This document shows, piece after piece, positions 10,284 through 18,195 of a stretch of 64,000 nucleotides of DNA. A program made the position numbers and the translations under genes. Every line of letters begins with the position of its first letter. Within the stretch, counting starts at the first letter, position 1. The notes under the pieces were generated by a model. It had not been told where the DNA came from, did not search any database, and saw only the letters and a program-made list of their open reading frames with translations. Source of the DNA: Bradyrhizobium arachidis (lineage in GTDB: Bacteria > Pseudomonadota > Alphaproteobacteria > Rhizobiales > Xanthobacteraceae); the NCBI RefSeq assembly GCF_015291705.1, contig NZ_CP030050.1:4402001-4466000 (forward strand). Reading direction: 5' to 3'.

Positions 10284-11355
10284 TGCCGGCCTCAACCCGG
10301 AGTTGTGGAGCGATGTCGTGGTCATGCTCAATGGATATATCGGCAGCCAGGCCTGCGGTCTGATCTCCAAGGACCCGGTCAGCAAATCCGGCGCGACGCA
10401 TTATTACTGCGGGGTCGATCCGCACTACATCCAGCTCTATGCCGAGACCTACGCCCAATACGATCCGCTTGCGCGGCTTCCACAATACGGCGAAGTGCGC
10501 AACATCCCCGACCTCGTGAATTTCGACGAATACCGCCGCGGGCGGTTTTATCAGGAATGGCTGCGCCCGCAGGGCTGCGTCGATGTCGCCAACGTGGTGC
10601 TGGAGCAGTCGAAGTCTCCGTGTCCGATGCTGCTGACCGTGATCCCGGGCAGGGACATGCTCGATGCCGCCCAGCGCGCACGCATGCAGTTCCTGGTCCC
10701 GCACACCAGCCGGGCGCTGCTGATCAACCGCGCGATCGAGCGCAAGCAGCGGCATGCGACCGCGCTCGCCGACGTCGTCGACCGCCTCAATGCCGGCGTG
10801 ATCCTGCTCGATGCGGCCTGCAATATCGTCCACTGCAATCCGGCTGCCGAGACGATCCTGGCCGCCGACGATGTCCTGCGCACCGTTTCGGGCCGGCTCG
10901 TGACGAGATCGTCCGAGGCCAATCTGGCCCTGCGCAACATCTTCCGCGACGCCGGGGAGGTTGCCGTCGCGGCGGCGGCCGATCGGAAGATTCCCCTGAC
11001 GTCGGACAACGGATCGTACTACGTCGCGCACGTGATCGCGCTGCCGTCGCTGCTGCGCGAGGGCGTTGTGGGGCGCACGACGGCGATCGGTGCCTTGTTC
11101 GTCTGGAAGGCGGAACTCGACGGCCGCTCGTCTGCCGACCTGATTGACCGCACCTTCGATCTGACGCCGGCGGAACTCAAGGTGCTGCAGTCTATCGTCG
11201 AGGTCGGCGGCGTGCCGGAGACGGCGGCCGCGCTCGGGATCGCCGAGACGACCGTGAAGACGCATCTGCATCGCGTCTTCGCCAAGACCGGCGTCTCGCG
11301 TCAGGCCGATCTCGTCAAGCTCGCGGCTGGATTCGCCAATCCGCTCGTGCGCTGA
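10237..11355 (+). CDS. LuxR-type regulator, tandem paralog 2
   Basis: The 372-residue product aligns end to end with the protein at 9014: SELIESIYDAGLNPELWSD, YYCGVDPHYIQLYAET, FYQEWLRPQGC, PAS-like segment (about 185-260, NAGVILLDAACNIVHCNPA) and an almost identical helix-turn-helix (IAETTVKTHLHRVFAKTGVS). The start is fixed by the equal lengths of the two paralogs, although no good ribosome binding site precedes it. Gene spacing of 104 bases and high similarity point to tandem duplication. They may respond to related signals with overlapping DNA targets. Confidence 0.88.
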   Translation: MSRLPKQSELIESIYDAGLNPELWSDVVVMLNGYIGSQACGLISKDPVSKSGATHYYCGVDPHYIQLYAETYAQYDPLARLPQYGEVRNIPDLVNFDEYRRGRFYQEWLRPQGCVDVANVVLEQSKSPCPMLLTVIPGRDMLDAAQRARMQFLVPHTSRALLINRAIERKQRHATALADVVDRLNAGVILLDAACNIVHCNPAAETILAADDVLRTVSGRLVTRSSEANLALRNIFRDAGEVAVAAAADRKIPLTSDNGSYYVAHVIALPSLLREGVVGRTTAIGALFVWKAELDGRSSADLIDRTFDLTPAELKVLQSIVEVGGVPETAAALGIAETTVKTHLHRVFAKTGVSRQADLVKLAAGFANPLVR

Positions 11356-11563
11356 CGCGCAAAGCATGATCCGTGCGTAGCGCGTGTCGCTGCAGTTCGC
11401 ATCAGGTTCAAAGCCAGACCATCATTAGAAAGTTATCGCGCCTCACTCGTTCGGGTGACGCGCTTTGCTGCGTTCTTTTCTACGAGATGTCACGCGAGCT
11501 GTTGTTCGACACTTCGATCTCGGTGTGAAGCAGCTCACGTCGCGCTGGTCGAGGGGGATTGTC

Positions 11564-11821
11564 ATGCGAACGGCGTCAGCGGTTTGGGTCGGCAGGTTCC
11601 GCGACATCGTCGCCCGCATCGGCGCGGCATTCCGCGAGCAGCGCGAGATCGAGGCGCGGCGTGCGCTGCGGCGCTATCGCCACCTGCTGGAGCCGGCGCG
11701 CGAAACATTGCCTTTGAACCAATTCATTCCGGTCAACAATCAAAAGGAAATTTCAGAAGATGCCCACGGATCTGATGCGTGCGAGCACGCCGCCGGCGTC
11801 CCCACGTTCGAGCGCGCGTAA
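11564..11821 (+). CDS. Small basic hypothetical protein, 85 aa
   Basis: ATG 11564 follows gaggggga (11551-11558) with 5-base spacing. The product is strongly basic in its first half (MRTASAVWVGRFRDIVARIG then EQREIEARRALRRYRHLL) and acidic in its tail. No membrane segment or signal peptide. It overlaps the next gene by 62 bases in another frame, which suggests coupling. I do not know a family. The frame could be extended upstream but no better start exists. Confidence 0.5.
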   Translation: MRTASAVWVGRFRDIVARIGAAFREQREIEARRALRRYRHLLEPARETLPLNQFIPVNNQKEISEDAHGSDACEHAAGVPTFERA

Positions 11822-11993
11822 CGCCAATATCGTCGCGATCGCCCTGACCGCGGCCCTCGTCACGCTCCAGTTGATCGGGCTCGCGATGCTGGAACGCTCT
11901 CACGCCCGCGCCATGCAGGTGTCGTTGCCCCGTGAACAGGCCGTTTGTTCCGAGAGCGCCGACGTTCCCGTCTCGCAGATTCCCTACGATTGA
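11760..11993 (+). CDS. Small single-pass membrane protein, 77 aa
   Basis: ATG 11760 follows aaaaggaaatttcagaag. The product has a Ser/Pro-rich N-terminus, one hydrophobic helix at about residues 24-45 (IVAIALTAALVTLQLIGLAM) and a soluble tail with one cysteine. It probably sits in the inner membrane. It overlaps the preceding small gene and precedes the TauE-like permease by 14 bases, so the three may form one transcript. Function unknown. Confidence 0.55.
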   Translation: MPTDLMRASTPPASPRSSARNANIVAIALTAALVTLQLIGLAMLERSHARAMQVSLPREQAVCSESADVPVSQIPYD

Positions 11994-12007
11994 CCGGAGG
12001 ACGGCTT

Positions 12008-12736
12008 GTGCCTGACCTCACGACCCTGATCTTGCTCAGCGTTGCCGTCTTCGCCGGTGCCTTCGTCTCGGGTCTCTCCGGCTTCGCGTTCTCGGCGGTC
12101 GCCGGCGCGATCCTGCTCCGGGTGTTTCAGCCGCTCGAAGCCGTACCGCTGATGATGGCGTGCAGCATCGGCGTGCAGGCCACCAATCTGTGGGCGCTTC
12201 GGCACAGCATCCGCTGGGAGGGCAGCCTGCTGCTGATCGTCGGCGGGCTGATCGGCGTTCCCATTGCGGTGTCGCTGTTGCAGACTGCGGACACGCATCT
12301 GCTCCGGCGCGGTTTCGGCATCATCGTCGCGCTCTATGCCGCCTACATGCTGCTGCGGCCGACGCTGGTCACGGCGGGCGAGGCGGTCGGCCGGCACTGG
12401 GTCGCGCTGATCGGATTCGGGGGAGGGCTGGTCGGCGGGCTCACCGCGATGCCCGGTGCGATCCCGACGATCTGGTGCGACATGCGCGGCATGCCCAAGA
12501 GTGAGCAGCGCGGCCTGGTGCAGCCCTTCATCGCGGCGATGCAGCTGTTCGCGATCGCGCTGCTGGTCGGGCACCAGGATCTGTCGTCGAAGGTCTTCGT
12601 CGATCTCGCGATCAGCCTGCCGGCGCTGTTCGCGGGATCCGCGCTCGGCGTGATCGCCTTCCACCGGGTCAACGAGACGGTCTTTCGCAAGACCGTGCTC
12701 GTTCTGTTGTTCGTGTCAGGGATTTCCCTGATCTAG
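12008..12736 (+). CDS. TauE/SafE family (DUF81) membrane permease
   Basis: A GTG start at 12008 has a perfect ggagga 6 bases upstream, which excludes the longer frame from 11945. The 242-residue protein is very hydrophobic, with about seven to eight membrane helices and the two-half TauE/SafE layout: GAFVSGLSGFAFSAVAGAIL in the first half, GFGGGLVGGLTAMPGAIPTI in the second. The family exports or imports sulphite, sulphoacetate, thiosulphate or other organic anions. The substrate is not evident here. It ends just before a bidirectional palindrome shared with the convergent RND operon. Confidence 0.85.
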   Translation: MPDLTTLILLSVAVFAGAFVSGLSGFAFSAVAGAILLRVFQPLEAVPLMMACSIGVQATNLWALRHSIRWEGSLLLIVGGLIGVPIAVSLLQTADTHLLRRGFGIIVALYAAYMLLRPTLVTAGEAVGRHWVALIGFGGGLVGGLTAMPGAIPTIWCDMRGMPKSEQRGLVQPFIAAMQLFAIALLVGHQDLSSKVFVDLAISLPALFAGSALGVIAFHRVNETVFRKTVLVLLFVSGISLI

Positions 12737-12783
12737 AGCATGATCCGGAGAAGTGTGGAGCGGTTCTCCGACAAGATCATGCT
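12737..12783. repeat. 47-bp palindrome of the GCATGATCCGGA family, copy 1
   Basis: agcatgatccggagaa and tctccgacaagatcatgct pair imperfectly. A relative occurs at 45759-45803. As I recall the GCATGATCCGGAAAAG palindrome is widespread in Bradyrhizobium, Rhodopseudomonas and related bacteria. Here it lies exactly between the convergent TauE-like and RND genes and probably also ends transcription from both sides. Confidence 0.75.
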
Positions 12784-12788
12784 CCACT

Positions 12789-15700
12789 CTAGTGCCCGGC
12801 CTCGTGGCTCATGCCCTGGACCGGTGCCGCGCTGATGTCGCTGCCGTGATGCACCAGCGGCTTGTTGCCGGTGATGGTTCTGAGCAGCACATAAAACACC
12901 GGCGTCAGGAACAGGCCGAACACGGTGACGCCGATCATGCCGGAGAACACCGCAACGCCCATGGCGCGCCGCATCTCCGAGCCCGCGCCGGTCGAGAGCA
13001 CCAGCGGCAAGACGCCCATGATGAAGGCCATCGACGTCATCAGGATCGGACGAAGCCGCAGGCGGCTCGCCTCGATCGCGGCCCGGATCGGCGTGCGGCC
13101 GGCGAATTCGAGCTCGCGCGCGAATTCGACGATCAGGATCGCGTTCTTGGCGGACAGGCCGACCAGCACGATCAACCCGATCTGGGTGAAGACGTTGTTG
13201 TCGCCCTTGGAGATCCAGACGCCGAACATCGCAGCCAAGAGGCCCATCGGCACGATCATGATGATCGAGAGCGGCAGGGTCAGGCTCTCATAGAGCGCGG
13301 CCAGCACCAGGAACACCAGCAGGATCGCCAGCGGGAATACCCAGATGCCGGAATTGCCGGCGATGAACTCCTGATAGGTCAGGTCGGTCCATTCGAAGGC
13401 AAAGCCGGGCGGCAGCGTCTCCGCCGCGATCCGCGTCGCCGCCTCCTGGGCCTGGCCCGATGAGAAGCCGGGCGCGGCCGCCGCGTTGATGTCGGAGGAC
13501 AGGAAGCCGTTGTAGCGGATCGCACGTTCGGGCCCCGCGCTCTGGCGGACTTTCAGCAGTGCGGACAGCGGCACCATGTCGCCGGACGACGAGCGCACCT
13601 TGAGCTGCCTGATGTCGTCGGCACGGGCGCGGAACGGCGCATCGGCCTGGACATAGACGGAGTAGGTGCGGCCAAACTTGTTGAAGTCGTTGACGTAGTA
13701 GGAGCCGAGGTAAATCTGCAGCGTGTTGAACACTTCCGTCACGGGTACCCCGAGCTGCAGCGCCTTGGTGCGGTCGATGTCGGCGAACAGCTGGGGCACG
13801 TTGACCTGGAAGCTCGAGAACACGCCGGCGATCTCCGGCGCCTTCTGCATCGCCGCCATGAACGCGTTGGTCGCCTCGTTCAGCGCCTCATAGCCGAGAC
13901 CAGCACGGTCCTCGATCTGCAGCTTGAAGCCGCCGATGGTGCCGAGGCCGTTGACCGGCGGCGGCGGGAACATGGCGATGAAGGCTTCCTGGATCCCTGC
14001 ATACTTCTTGTTCAGCTCGGCCGCGATCGCGGGCCCGCTGAGCGAGGGATCCTTGCGCTCGTCGAACGGTTTCAGCGTCGAGAACACGATGCCGGCGTTG
14101 GAGGAGTTGGTGAAGCCGGAGATCGACAGGCCGGGGAAGGCCACCGAGCTCTCGACACCGGGCTGGGTCAGCGCGATGTCGCTCATCTTGCGGATCACCT
14201 CTTCGGTTCGGTCGAGCGTGGCGCCGTCGGGCAGGCGGGCGAAGCCGACCAGATATTGCTTGTCCTGACCGGGCACGAAGCCGCTCGGCACCTGCTGGAA
14301 CAGGAAGGCGGTGAGGCCGACCAGCAGCACATAGAGGCCCATCACCGCGGCCTTGCCCGAGATCACCTTGGTGACGGTGCCGCTGTAATTCTCCGACGAG
14401 CGCGTGAACGCCTTGTTGAAGCCGCGGAAGAACCAGCCAAGGCTCTTCTCCATGATGATCGTGAGCTTGTCCTTCGGCTCGTTGTGGCCCTTGAGCAGCA
14501 GCGCCGACAGCGCCGGCGACAAGGTCAGCGAGTTGACCGCGGAGATCACGGTCGAGATCGCAATCGTCAGCGCAAACTGCTTGTAGAACTGCCCGGTCAG
14601 GCCGGAGATGAAGGCGAGCGGCACGAACACCGCGATCAGCACCATCGCGATGGCGATGATCGGGCCGGAGACCTCGCGCATGGCCTGGTAGGTGGCATCG
14701 CGCGGCGACAATCCGGCCTCGATGTTGCGCTCGACGTTCTCGACCACGACGATGGCGTCGTCGACGACGATGCCGATCGCGAGCACGAGGCCGAACAGGC
14801 TGAGGGCGTTGATCGAGAAGCCGAAGACGTGCATCACCGCAAACGTGCCGACGATCGAGACCGGCACGGCGAGCAGGGGGATGATCGAGGCGCGCCAGGT
14901 CTGCAGGAACAGGATCACGACCAGCACCACCAGCGCGATCGCTTCCAGCAGCGTGTGGATCACTGCTTCGATCGAGGAGCGCACGAACTGGGTGGGATCG
15001 TAGACGATCTGGTAGGACACGCCCTCCGGCATGTTCTTCTTGATCTCGGCCATGGTGGCGCGGACATGGTCGGAGATCTGCAGCGCGTTGGAGCCAGGCG
15101 CCTGGAAGATCGGGATCGCCACCGCCTGCTTGTTGTCGAGCAGCGAGCGCAGGCCGTATTCGGAGGCGCCAAGCTCGATGCGCGCGACGTCGCGAAGACG
15201 AACCACTTCGCCGCGCGAGCCGGTCTTGACCACGATGTCGCCGAACTGCTCCTCGTTGGCGAGACGTCCCTCGGCGTTGACCGACAGTTGCAGGTCGATG
15301 CCTTTGACGTTGGGGGAGGAGCCGACCACGCCGGCGGCGGCCTCGACGTTCTGCGCCTGGATCGCTTTCACGATATCGCTGGCGGTGAGGCCATGCTCGG
15401 CCGCCTTCTGCGGATCGACCCAGACCCGCATCGAATAGTCGCCGGCTCCATAGAGCTGGACGTCGCCGACGCCGTCGATCCGGGCGAGACGATCCTTGAC
15501 GTTGAGCACCGCGTAATTGCGCAAATACGTCATGTCGTAGCGGCCGTTCGGCGACAGCAGATGCACCACCATGGTGAGGTCGGGCGACGACTTCTTGGTG
15601 ATGATGCCGAGCTGGCGCACCACGGCGGGCAGGCGCGGCTCGGCCTGCTGCACGCGGTTCTGCACCAGCTGCGTCGCCTTGTCGGGGTCGGTGCCGAGGC

Positions 15701-15989
15701 GGAACGTCACCGTCAGCGTCATCGCGCCGTCGGTGGTCGCCTGGCTCGACATGTACAGCATGTTCTCGACGCCGTTGATCTGCTCCTCGATCGGCGTCGC
15801 GACAGTCTCCGCGATCACCTTGGGATTGGCGCCCGGATAGGTCGCGCGCACCACGACGGAGGGCGGCACGACGTCGGGGTATTCCGAGATCGGCATCGCG
15901 AACAGCGAGATCAGGCCGGCGAGGAAGATCAGCACCGACAGCACGCCGGCGAAAATCGGACGATCGATGAAGAACTTTGAGAGATTCAT
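12789..15989 (-). CDS. RND efflux permease, HAE1 type (AcrB/MexB-like)
   Basis: The 1066-residue protein has the full RND length and layout: MNLSKFFIDRPIFAGVLSVL at the start, two large periplasmic loops and twelve membrane helices, with the proton-relay pair of aspartates in helix 4 (GIVVDDAIVVVENVERN, about residue 405). It drives drug/H+ antiport from periplasm or inner membrane through an outer membrane channel. The start is ATG 15989 (an upstream ATG would add six residues). The adaptor gene lies 157 bases upstream with a repeat in between, and a TetR regulator is divergent. No outer membrane TolC-type gene is nearby, so a channel is shared with other pumps. Confidence 0.93.
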   Translation of the reverse strand: MNLSKFFIDRPIFAGVLSVLIFLAGLISLFAMPISEYPDVVPPSVVVRATYPGANPKVIAETVATPIEEQINGVENMLYMSSQATTDGAMTLTVTFRLGTDPDKATQLVQNRVQQAEPRLPAVVRQLGIITKKSSPDLTMVVHLLSPNGRYDMTYLRNYAVLNVKDRLARIDGVGDVQLYGAGDYSMRVWVDPQKAAEHGLTASDIVKAIQAQNVEAAAGVVGSSPNVKGIDLQLSVNAEGRLANEEQFGDIVVKTGSRGEVVRLRDVARIELGASEYGLRSLLDNKQAVAIPIFQAPGSNALQISDHVRATMAEIKKNMPEGVSYQIVYDPTQFVRSSIEAVIHTLLEAIALVVLVVILFLQTWRASIIPLLAVPVSIVGTFAVMHVFGFSINALSLFGLVLAIGIVVDDAIVVVENVERNIEAGLSPRDATYQAMREVSGPIIAIAMVLIAVFVPLAFISGLTGQFYKQFALTIAISTVISAVNSLTLSPALSALLLKGHNEPKDKLTIIMEKSLGWFFRGFNKAFTRSSENYSGTVTKVISGKAAVMGLYVLLVGLTAFLFQQVPSGFVPGQDKQYLVGFARLPDGATLDRTEEVIRKMSDIALTQPGVESSVAFPGLSISGFTNSSNAGIVFSTLKPFDERKDPSLSGPAIAAELNKKYAGIQEAFIAMFPPPPVNGLGTIGGFKLQIEDRAGLGYEALNEATNAFMAAMQKAPEIAGVFSSFQVNVPQLFADIDRTKALQLGVPVTEVFNTLQIYLGSYYVNDFNKFGRTYSVYVQADAPFRARADDIRQLKVRSSSGDMVPLSALLKVRQSAGPERAIRYNGFLSSDINAAAAPGFSSGQAQEAATRIAAETLPPGFAFEWTDLTYQEFIAGNSGIWVFPLAILLVFLVLAALYESLTLPLSIIMIVPMGLLAAMFGVWISKGDNNVFTQIGLIVLVGLSAKNAILIVEFARELEFAGRTPIRAAIEASRLRLRPILMTSMAFIMGVLPLVLSTGAGSEMRRAMGVAVFSGMIGVTVFGLFLTPVFYVLLRTITGNKPLVHHGSDISAAPVQGMSHEAGH

Positions 15990-16036
15990 GGCTTTGCCCC
16001 TGGGCAATATCTTGGTCGTCTCCGCACAGCTCCGCC

Positions 16037-16143
16037 GTCATTCCGGGGCGCGCGACGCGCGAACCCGGAATCCAGAGGTGATGTGCTCGGAGTTTCGTGA
16101 CGTCGTCATTCCGGGCTCGCGCGGCGCGCGCCCCGAAACGACG
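16037..16143. repeat. CGTCATTCCGGGGCGCGC interspersed repeat
   Basis: Two half-copies in the same segment: cgtcattccggggcgcgcga and cgtcattccgggctcgcgcg, with complementary gcgcgccccgaaacgacg. A third member of this family lies at 63212-63340. It separates the adaptor and permease genes of the pump. The family is common in Bradyrhizobium in my recollection. Confidence 0.6.
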
Positions 16144-16146
16144 TAA

Positions 16147-17388
16147 CTAGCGTTGCACCACGTCCTGGTTGCTGTGATTGGAAGCCTGCTGCCCCCGCGC
16201 CCCCATCGCCGCGATCTCCGTCTTGAGGAGGGCGCCGGGACGCACGCGCTGCAAGCCGTTGACGACGATGCGGTCACCGGGCTTCAGGCCCGACGTCACG
16301 ATACGAAGTCCATCGACGGCCCCGCCAAGCGTGACCGGCTGGTAGACCGCGCGGCTGTCGTTACCAACCGCCATCACGAACTTCTTGTCCTGGTCGGTGC
16401 CGATCGCACGCTCGTCGATCATCACCAGCGTCTGCTGCTTCGGCTGGCCCATGCGCACGCGCGCGAACTGGCCGGGGATCAGACGCCCGTCGTCGTTGGG
16501 GAACACCGCGCGGACGCGGATGGTGCCGCTCTGGCCGTTGACCTGGTTGTCGATGAGCTGGATGTGACCTTTCGCCGAAAGACCGCCTGATGTCGCCATC
16601 TCCACCGGGATCTGGTCGAGCTTGCCGCGCTGGCCCGTGCTGTCTGCGATCGAGTTCAACGCCCGCAGCACCACCTCTTCGTCCGCATCGAACGAGGCGT
16701 AGATCGGATTGACCGAGACCAGCGAAGTCAGCACCGGCGAAGCGGTGCCGGCGGCGACGAGATTGCCGACGGTGATCTCGAACTTGCCGACGCGGCCGTC
16801 CACCGGCGCGCGCACCTCGGTGTAGTCGAGATTGAGCTTTGCAGTCTGGAGCGTCGCCTCGGCCGCCTTCACATTGGCGATGGCTTCGCGATTGGCGTTG
16901 TCGCGCTGGTCGTAATCGCGCCGCGTGACCACGGCGTTGCCAACCAGCTGCGCGCCGCGCTCGAGCTCGCTCTGAGTGAAGACCACGCGGGCCTTGGCCG
17001 CCTCGAGCTGCGCGGCGGCCTTGTCGACCTCGGCGGCGTAGGGCGCCGGATCGATCTTGAACAGCACATCGCCGGCCTTCACCAGCGCGCCTTCGGTGAA
17101 GTTGGTCGACAGGATCGCGCCGGCGACGCGCGGGCGAAGCTCGACGCGTTGGATGGCCTCGAGCCGGCCGGAGAAATCGTCCCAAAGCACGGTCTGCTTT
17201 GGTTCGATCATGGCGACTGTGACGGAAACGGCCTGCTCAGCCGCGGCCGCGGTTGCGGTCGCCTGCGCGGCGCGAAAGTAGTGGCCGGTCGCGATCGAGC
17301 CGGCCACGGCGAGGGCGCCCACGACCGCAACGCCGCCAAGAAGGCGGCGGAAACGGCCGGCGCGGGGGGAGTTTTGCGAGGGATGCAT
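16147..17388 (-). CDS. RND periplasmic adaptor (HlyD/AcrA-like)
   Basis: The 413-residue protein begins with an N-terminal membrane anchor or signal (about residues 15-35, LLGGVAVVGALAVAGSIATG), then the membrane fusion protein layout: barrel-sandwich halves (DDFSGRLEAIQRVELRPRVA; KAGDVLFKIDPAPYAAEVD), an alpha-helical hairpin (about 115-175) and beta-barrel plus membrane-proximal domains. It links the RND permease to an outer membrane channel. It has a GGAGCG site before ATG 17388, and the operator at 17405-17420 sits 16-32 bases upstream of its start, so TetR repression of this operon is very likely. Confidence 0.92.
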   Translation of the reverse strand: MHPSQNSPRAGRFRRLLGGVAVVGALAVAGSIATGHYFRAAQATATAAAAEQAVSVTVAMIEPKQTVLWDDFSGRLEAIQRVELRPRVAGAILSTNFTEGALVKAGDVLFKIDPAPYAAEVDKAAAQLEAAKARVVFTQSELERGAQLVGNAVVTRRDYDQRDNANREAIANVKAAEATLQTAKLNLDYTEVRAPVDGRVGKFEITVGNLVAAGTASPVLTSLVSVNPIYASFDADEEVVLRALNSIADSTGQRGKLDQIPVEMATSGGLSAKGHIQLIDNQVNGQSGTIRVRAVFPNDDGRLIPGQFARVRMGQPKQQTLVMIDERAIGTDQDKKFVMAVGNDSRAVYQPVTLGGAVDGLRIVTSGLKPGDRIVVNGLQRVRPGALLKTEIAAMGARGQQASNHSNQDVVQR

Positions 17389-17404
17389 TTGCGCGCTCCA
17401 GATA

Positions 17405-17420
17405 TGTAGTGTTCACTACA
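17405..17420. promoter_or_regulatory. Perfect palindromic operator, probable TetR site
   Basis: TGTAGTG TT CACTACA is a perfect 16-bp palindrome between the divergent adaptor and TetR genes, close to the adaptor start. This size and position are typical of TetR/AcrR operators. A related, less symmetric site lies at 17456-17471. The assignment is from position and symmetry, not from binding data. Confidence 0.65.
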
Positions 17421-17455
17421 GATGTGGAGCTGGATGTCGCAGTGCAAGATACTTA

Positions 17456-17471
17456 TGTACCATTCACTAAG
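17456..17471. promoter_or_regulatory. Second, degenerate operator half-match
   Basis: TGTACCATTCACTAAG matches the perfect palindrome at 17405 in 11 of 16 positions (TGTA and TTCACTA retained). It is 51 bases away, in the direction of the TetR gene, and may be the weaker site used for autoregulation. Confidence 0.4.
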
Positions 17472-17588
17472 AAAATTGTAGCCGTATACCGCGACAATTG
17501 GAAGACGCCGAGAAAAGAAAGCTAGAACAAATAGATAGGATTTGGCGTTAAGCCTCCGGCAGAACGTGAAATCCGAGGAGACAGGCAC

Positions 17589-18194
17589 ATGGGCATGGGA
17601 CGCCCCCGCGAATTCGACGCCGAAACGGCGTTGGACCAGGCGATGGAAGTGTTTTGGCGCCATGGCTATGAGGGCGCGACCATTGCCCAGCTCACCGAGG
17701 CCATGGGCATCAATCCCCCCAGCCTCTATGCCTGCTTCGGCAACAAGGAAGGCCTGCTAAAGGCCGCGCTCGACCGTTACACAAAACTGCGCGGCGTCTG
17801 GATGGACGAGGTGGTCGCGGCACCCACCGCCCGCGCGGTCGCCGAGCGGATGCTGATGGGCATTGCCGACAAGCAGACCGATCCCGCCAATCCGCCCGGC
17901 TGCCTGCTCGTGCAGGGCGGGATTGCCTGCGGCACCGGCTCCGAGAACGTCCCCTTCGAGCTCGCCGCGCGCCGCGCCCAGAACGAGGACCAGCTCCGCG
18001 AGCGCTTTGTCCGCGCCAAGACGGAGGGCGATCTCAAGGATACGTCAGATCCGGCCGCGCTCGCGCGCTACGTTTCGGCCGTCTCCGTCGGCATGGGCGT
18101 GATGGCGTCGTCAGGCGCGGACCGCGAGGCGCTGCGGCAGGTCGCGAGCGTCGCGGTGCAGGCGGTCGAGGCGCAGTCGGCCGACCGAACCTGA
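17589..18194 (+). CDS. TetR/AcrR-family repressor
   Basis: The 201-residue product starts MGMGRPREFDAETALDQAME and has the TetR DNA-binding helix-turn-helix at about residues 29-50 (TIAQLTEAMGINPPSLYACF, then GNKEGLLKAALDRY). The C-terminal ligand domain is variable. It is divergent from the RND adaptor gene, so it most probably represses the pump and itself and lets go on binding a pump substrate. The gene has a gaggag site 8 bases before ATG 17589. It ends one base before the stop codon of the convergent amidase gene. Confidence 0.9.
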   Translation: MGMGRPREFDAETALDQAMEVFWRHGYEGATIAQLTEAMGINPPSLYACFGNKEGLLKAALDRYTKLRGVWMDEVVAAPTARAVAERMLMGIADKQTDPANPPGCLLVQGGIACGTGSENVPFELAARRAQNEDQLRERFVRAKTEGDLKDTSDPAALARYVSAVSVGMGVMASSGADREALRQVASVAVQAVEAQSADRT

Positions 18195-18195
18195 T

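Noticed and set aside
11945..12008. Longer TauE-like protein starting at 11945
   Set aside because: The GTG at 12008 has a perfect ggagga, and the extension is polar and overlaps the preceding gene.
14256..15980. Long open frame of about 574 codons on the plus strand, opposite the RND permease
   Set aside because: It is antisense to a clearly real RND gene; its product is rich in Arg/His/Asp with no family pattern. High GC produces such shadows.
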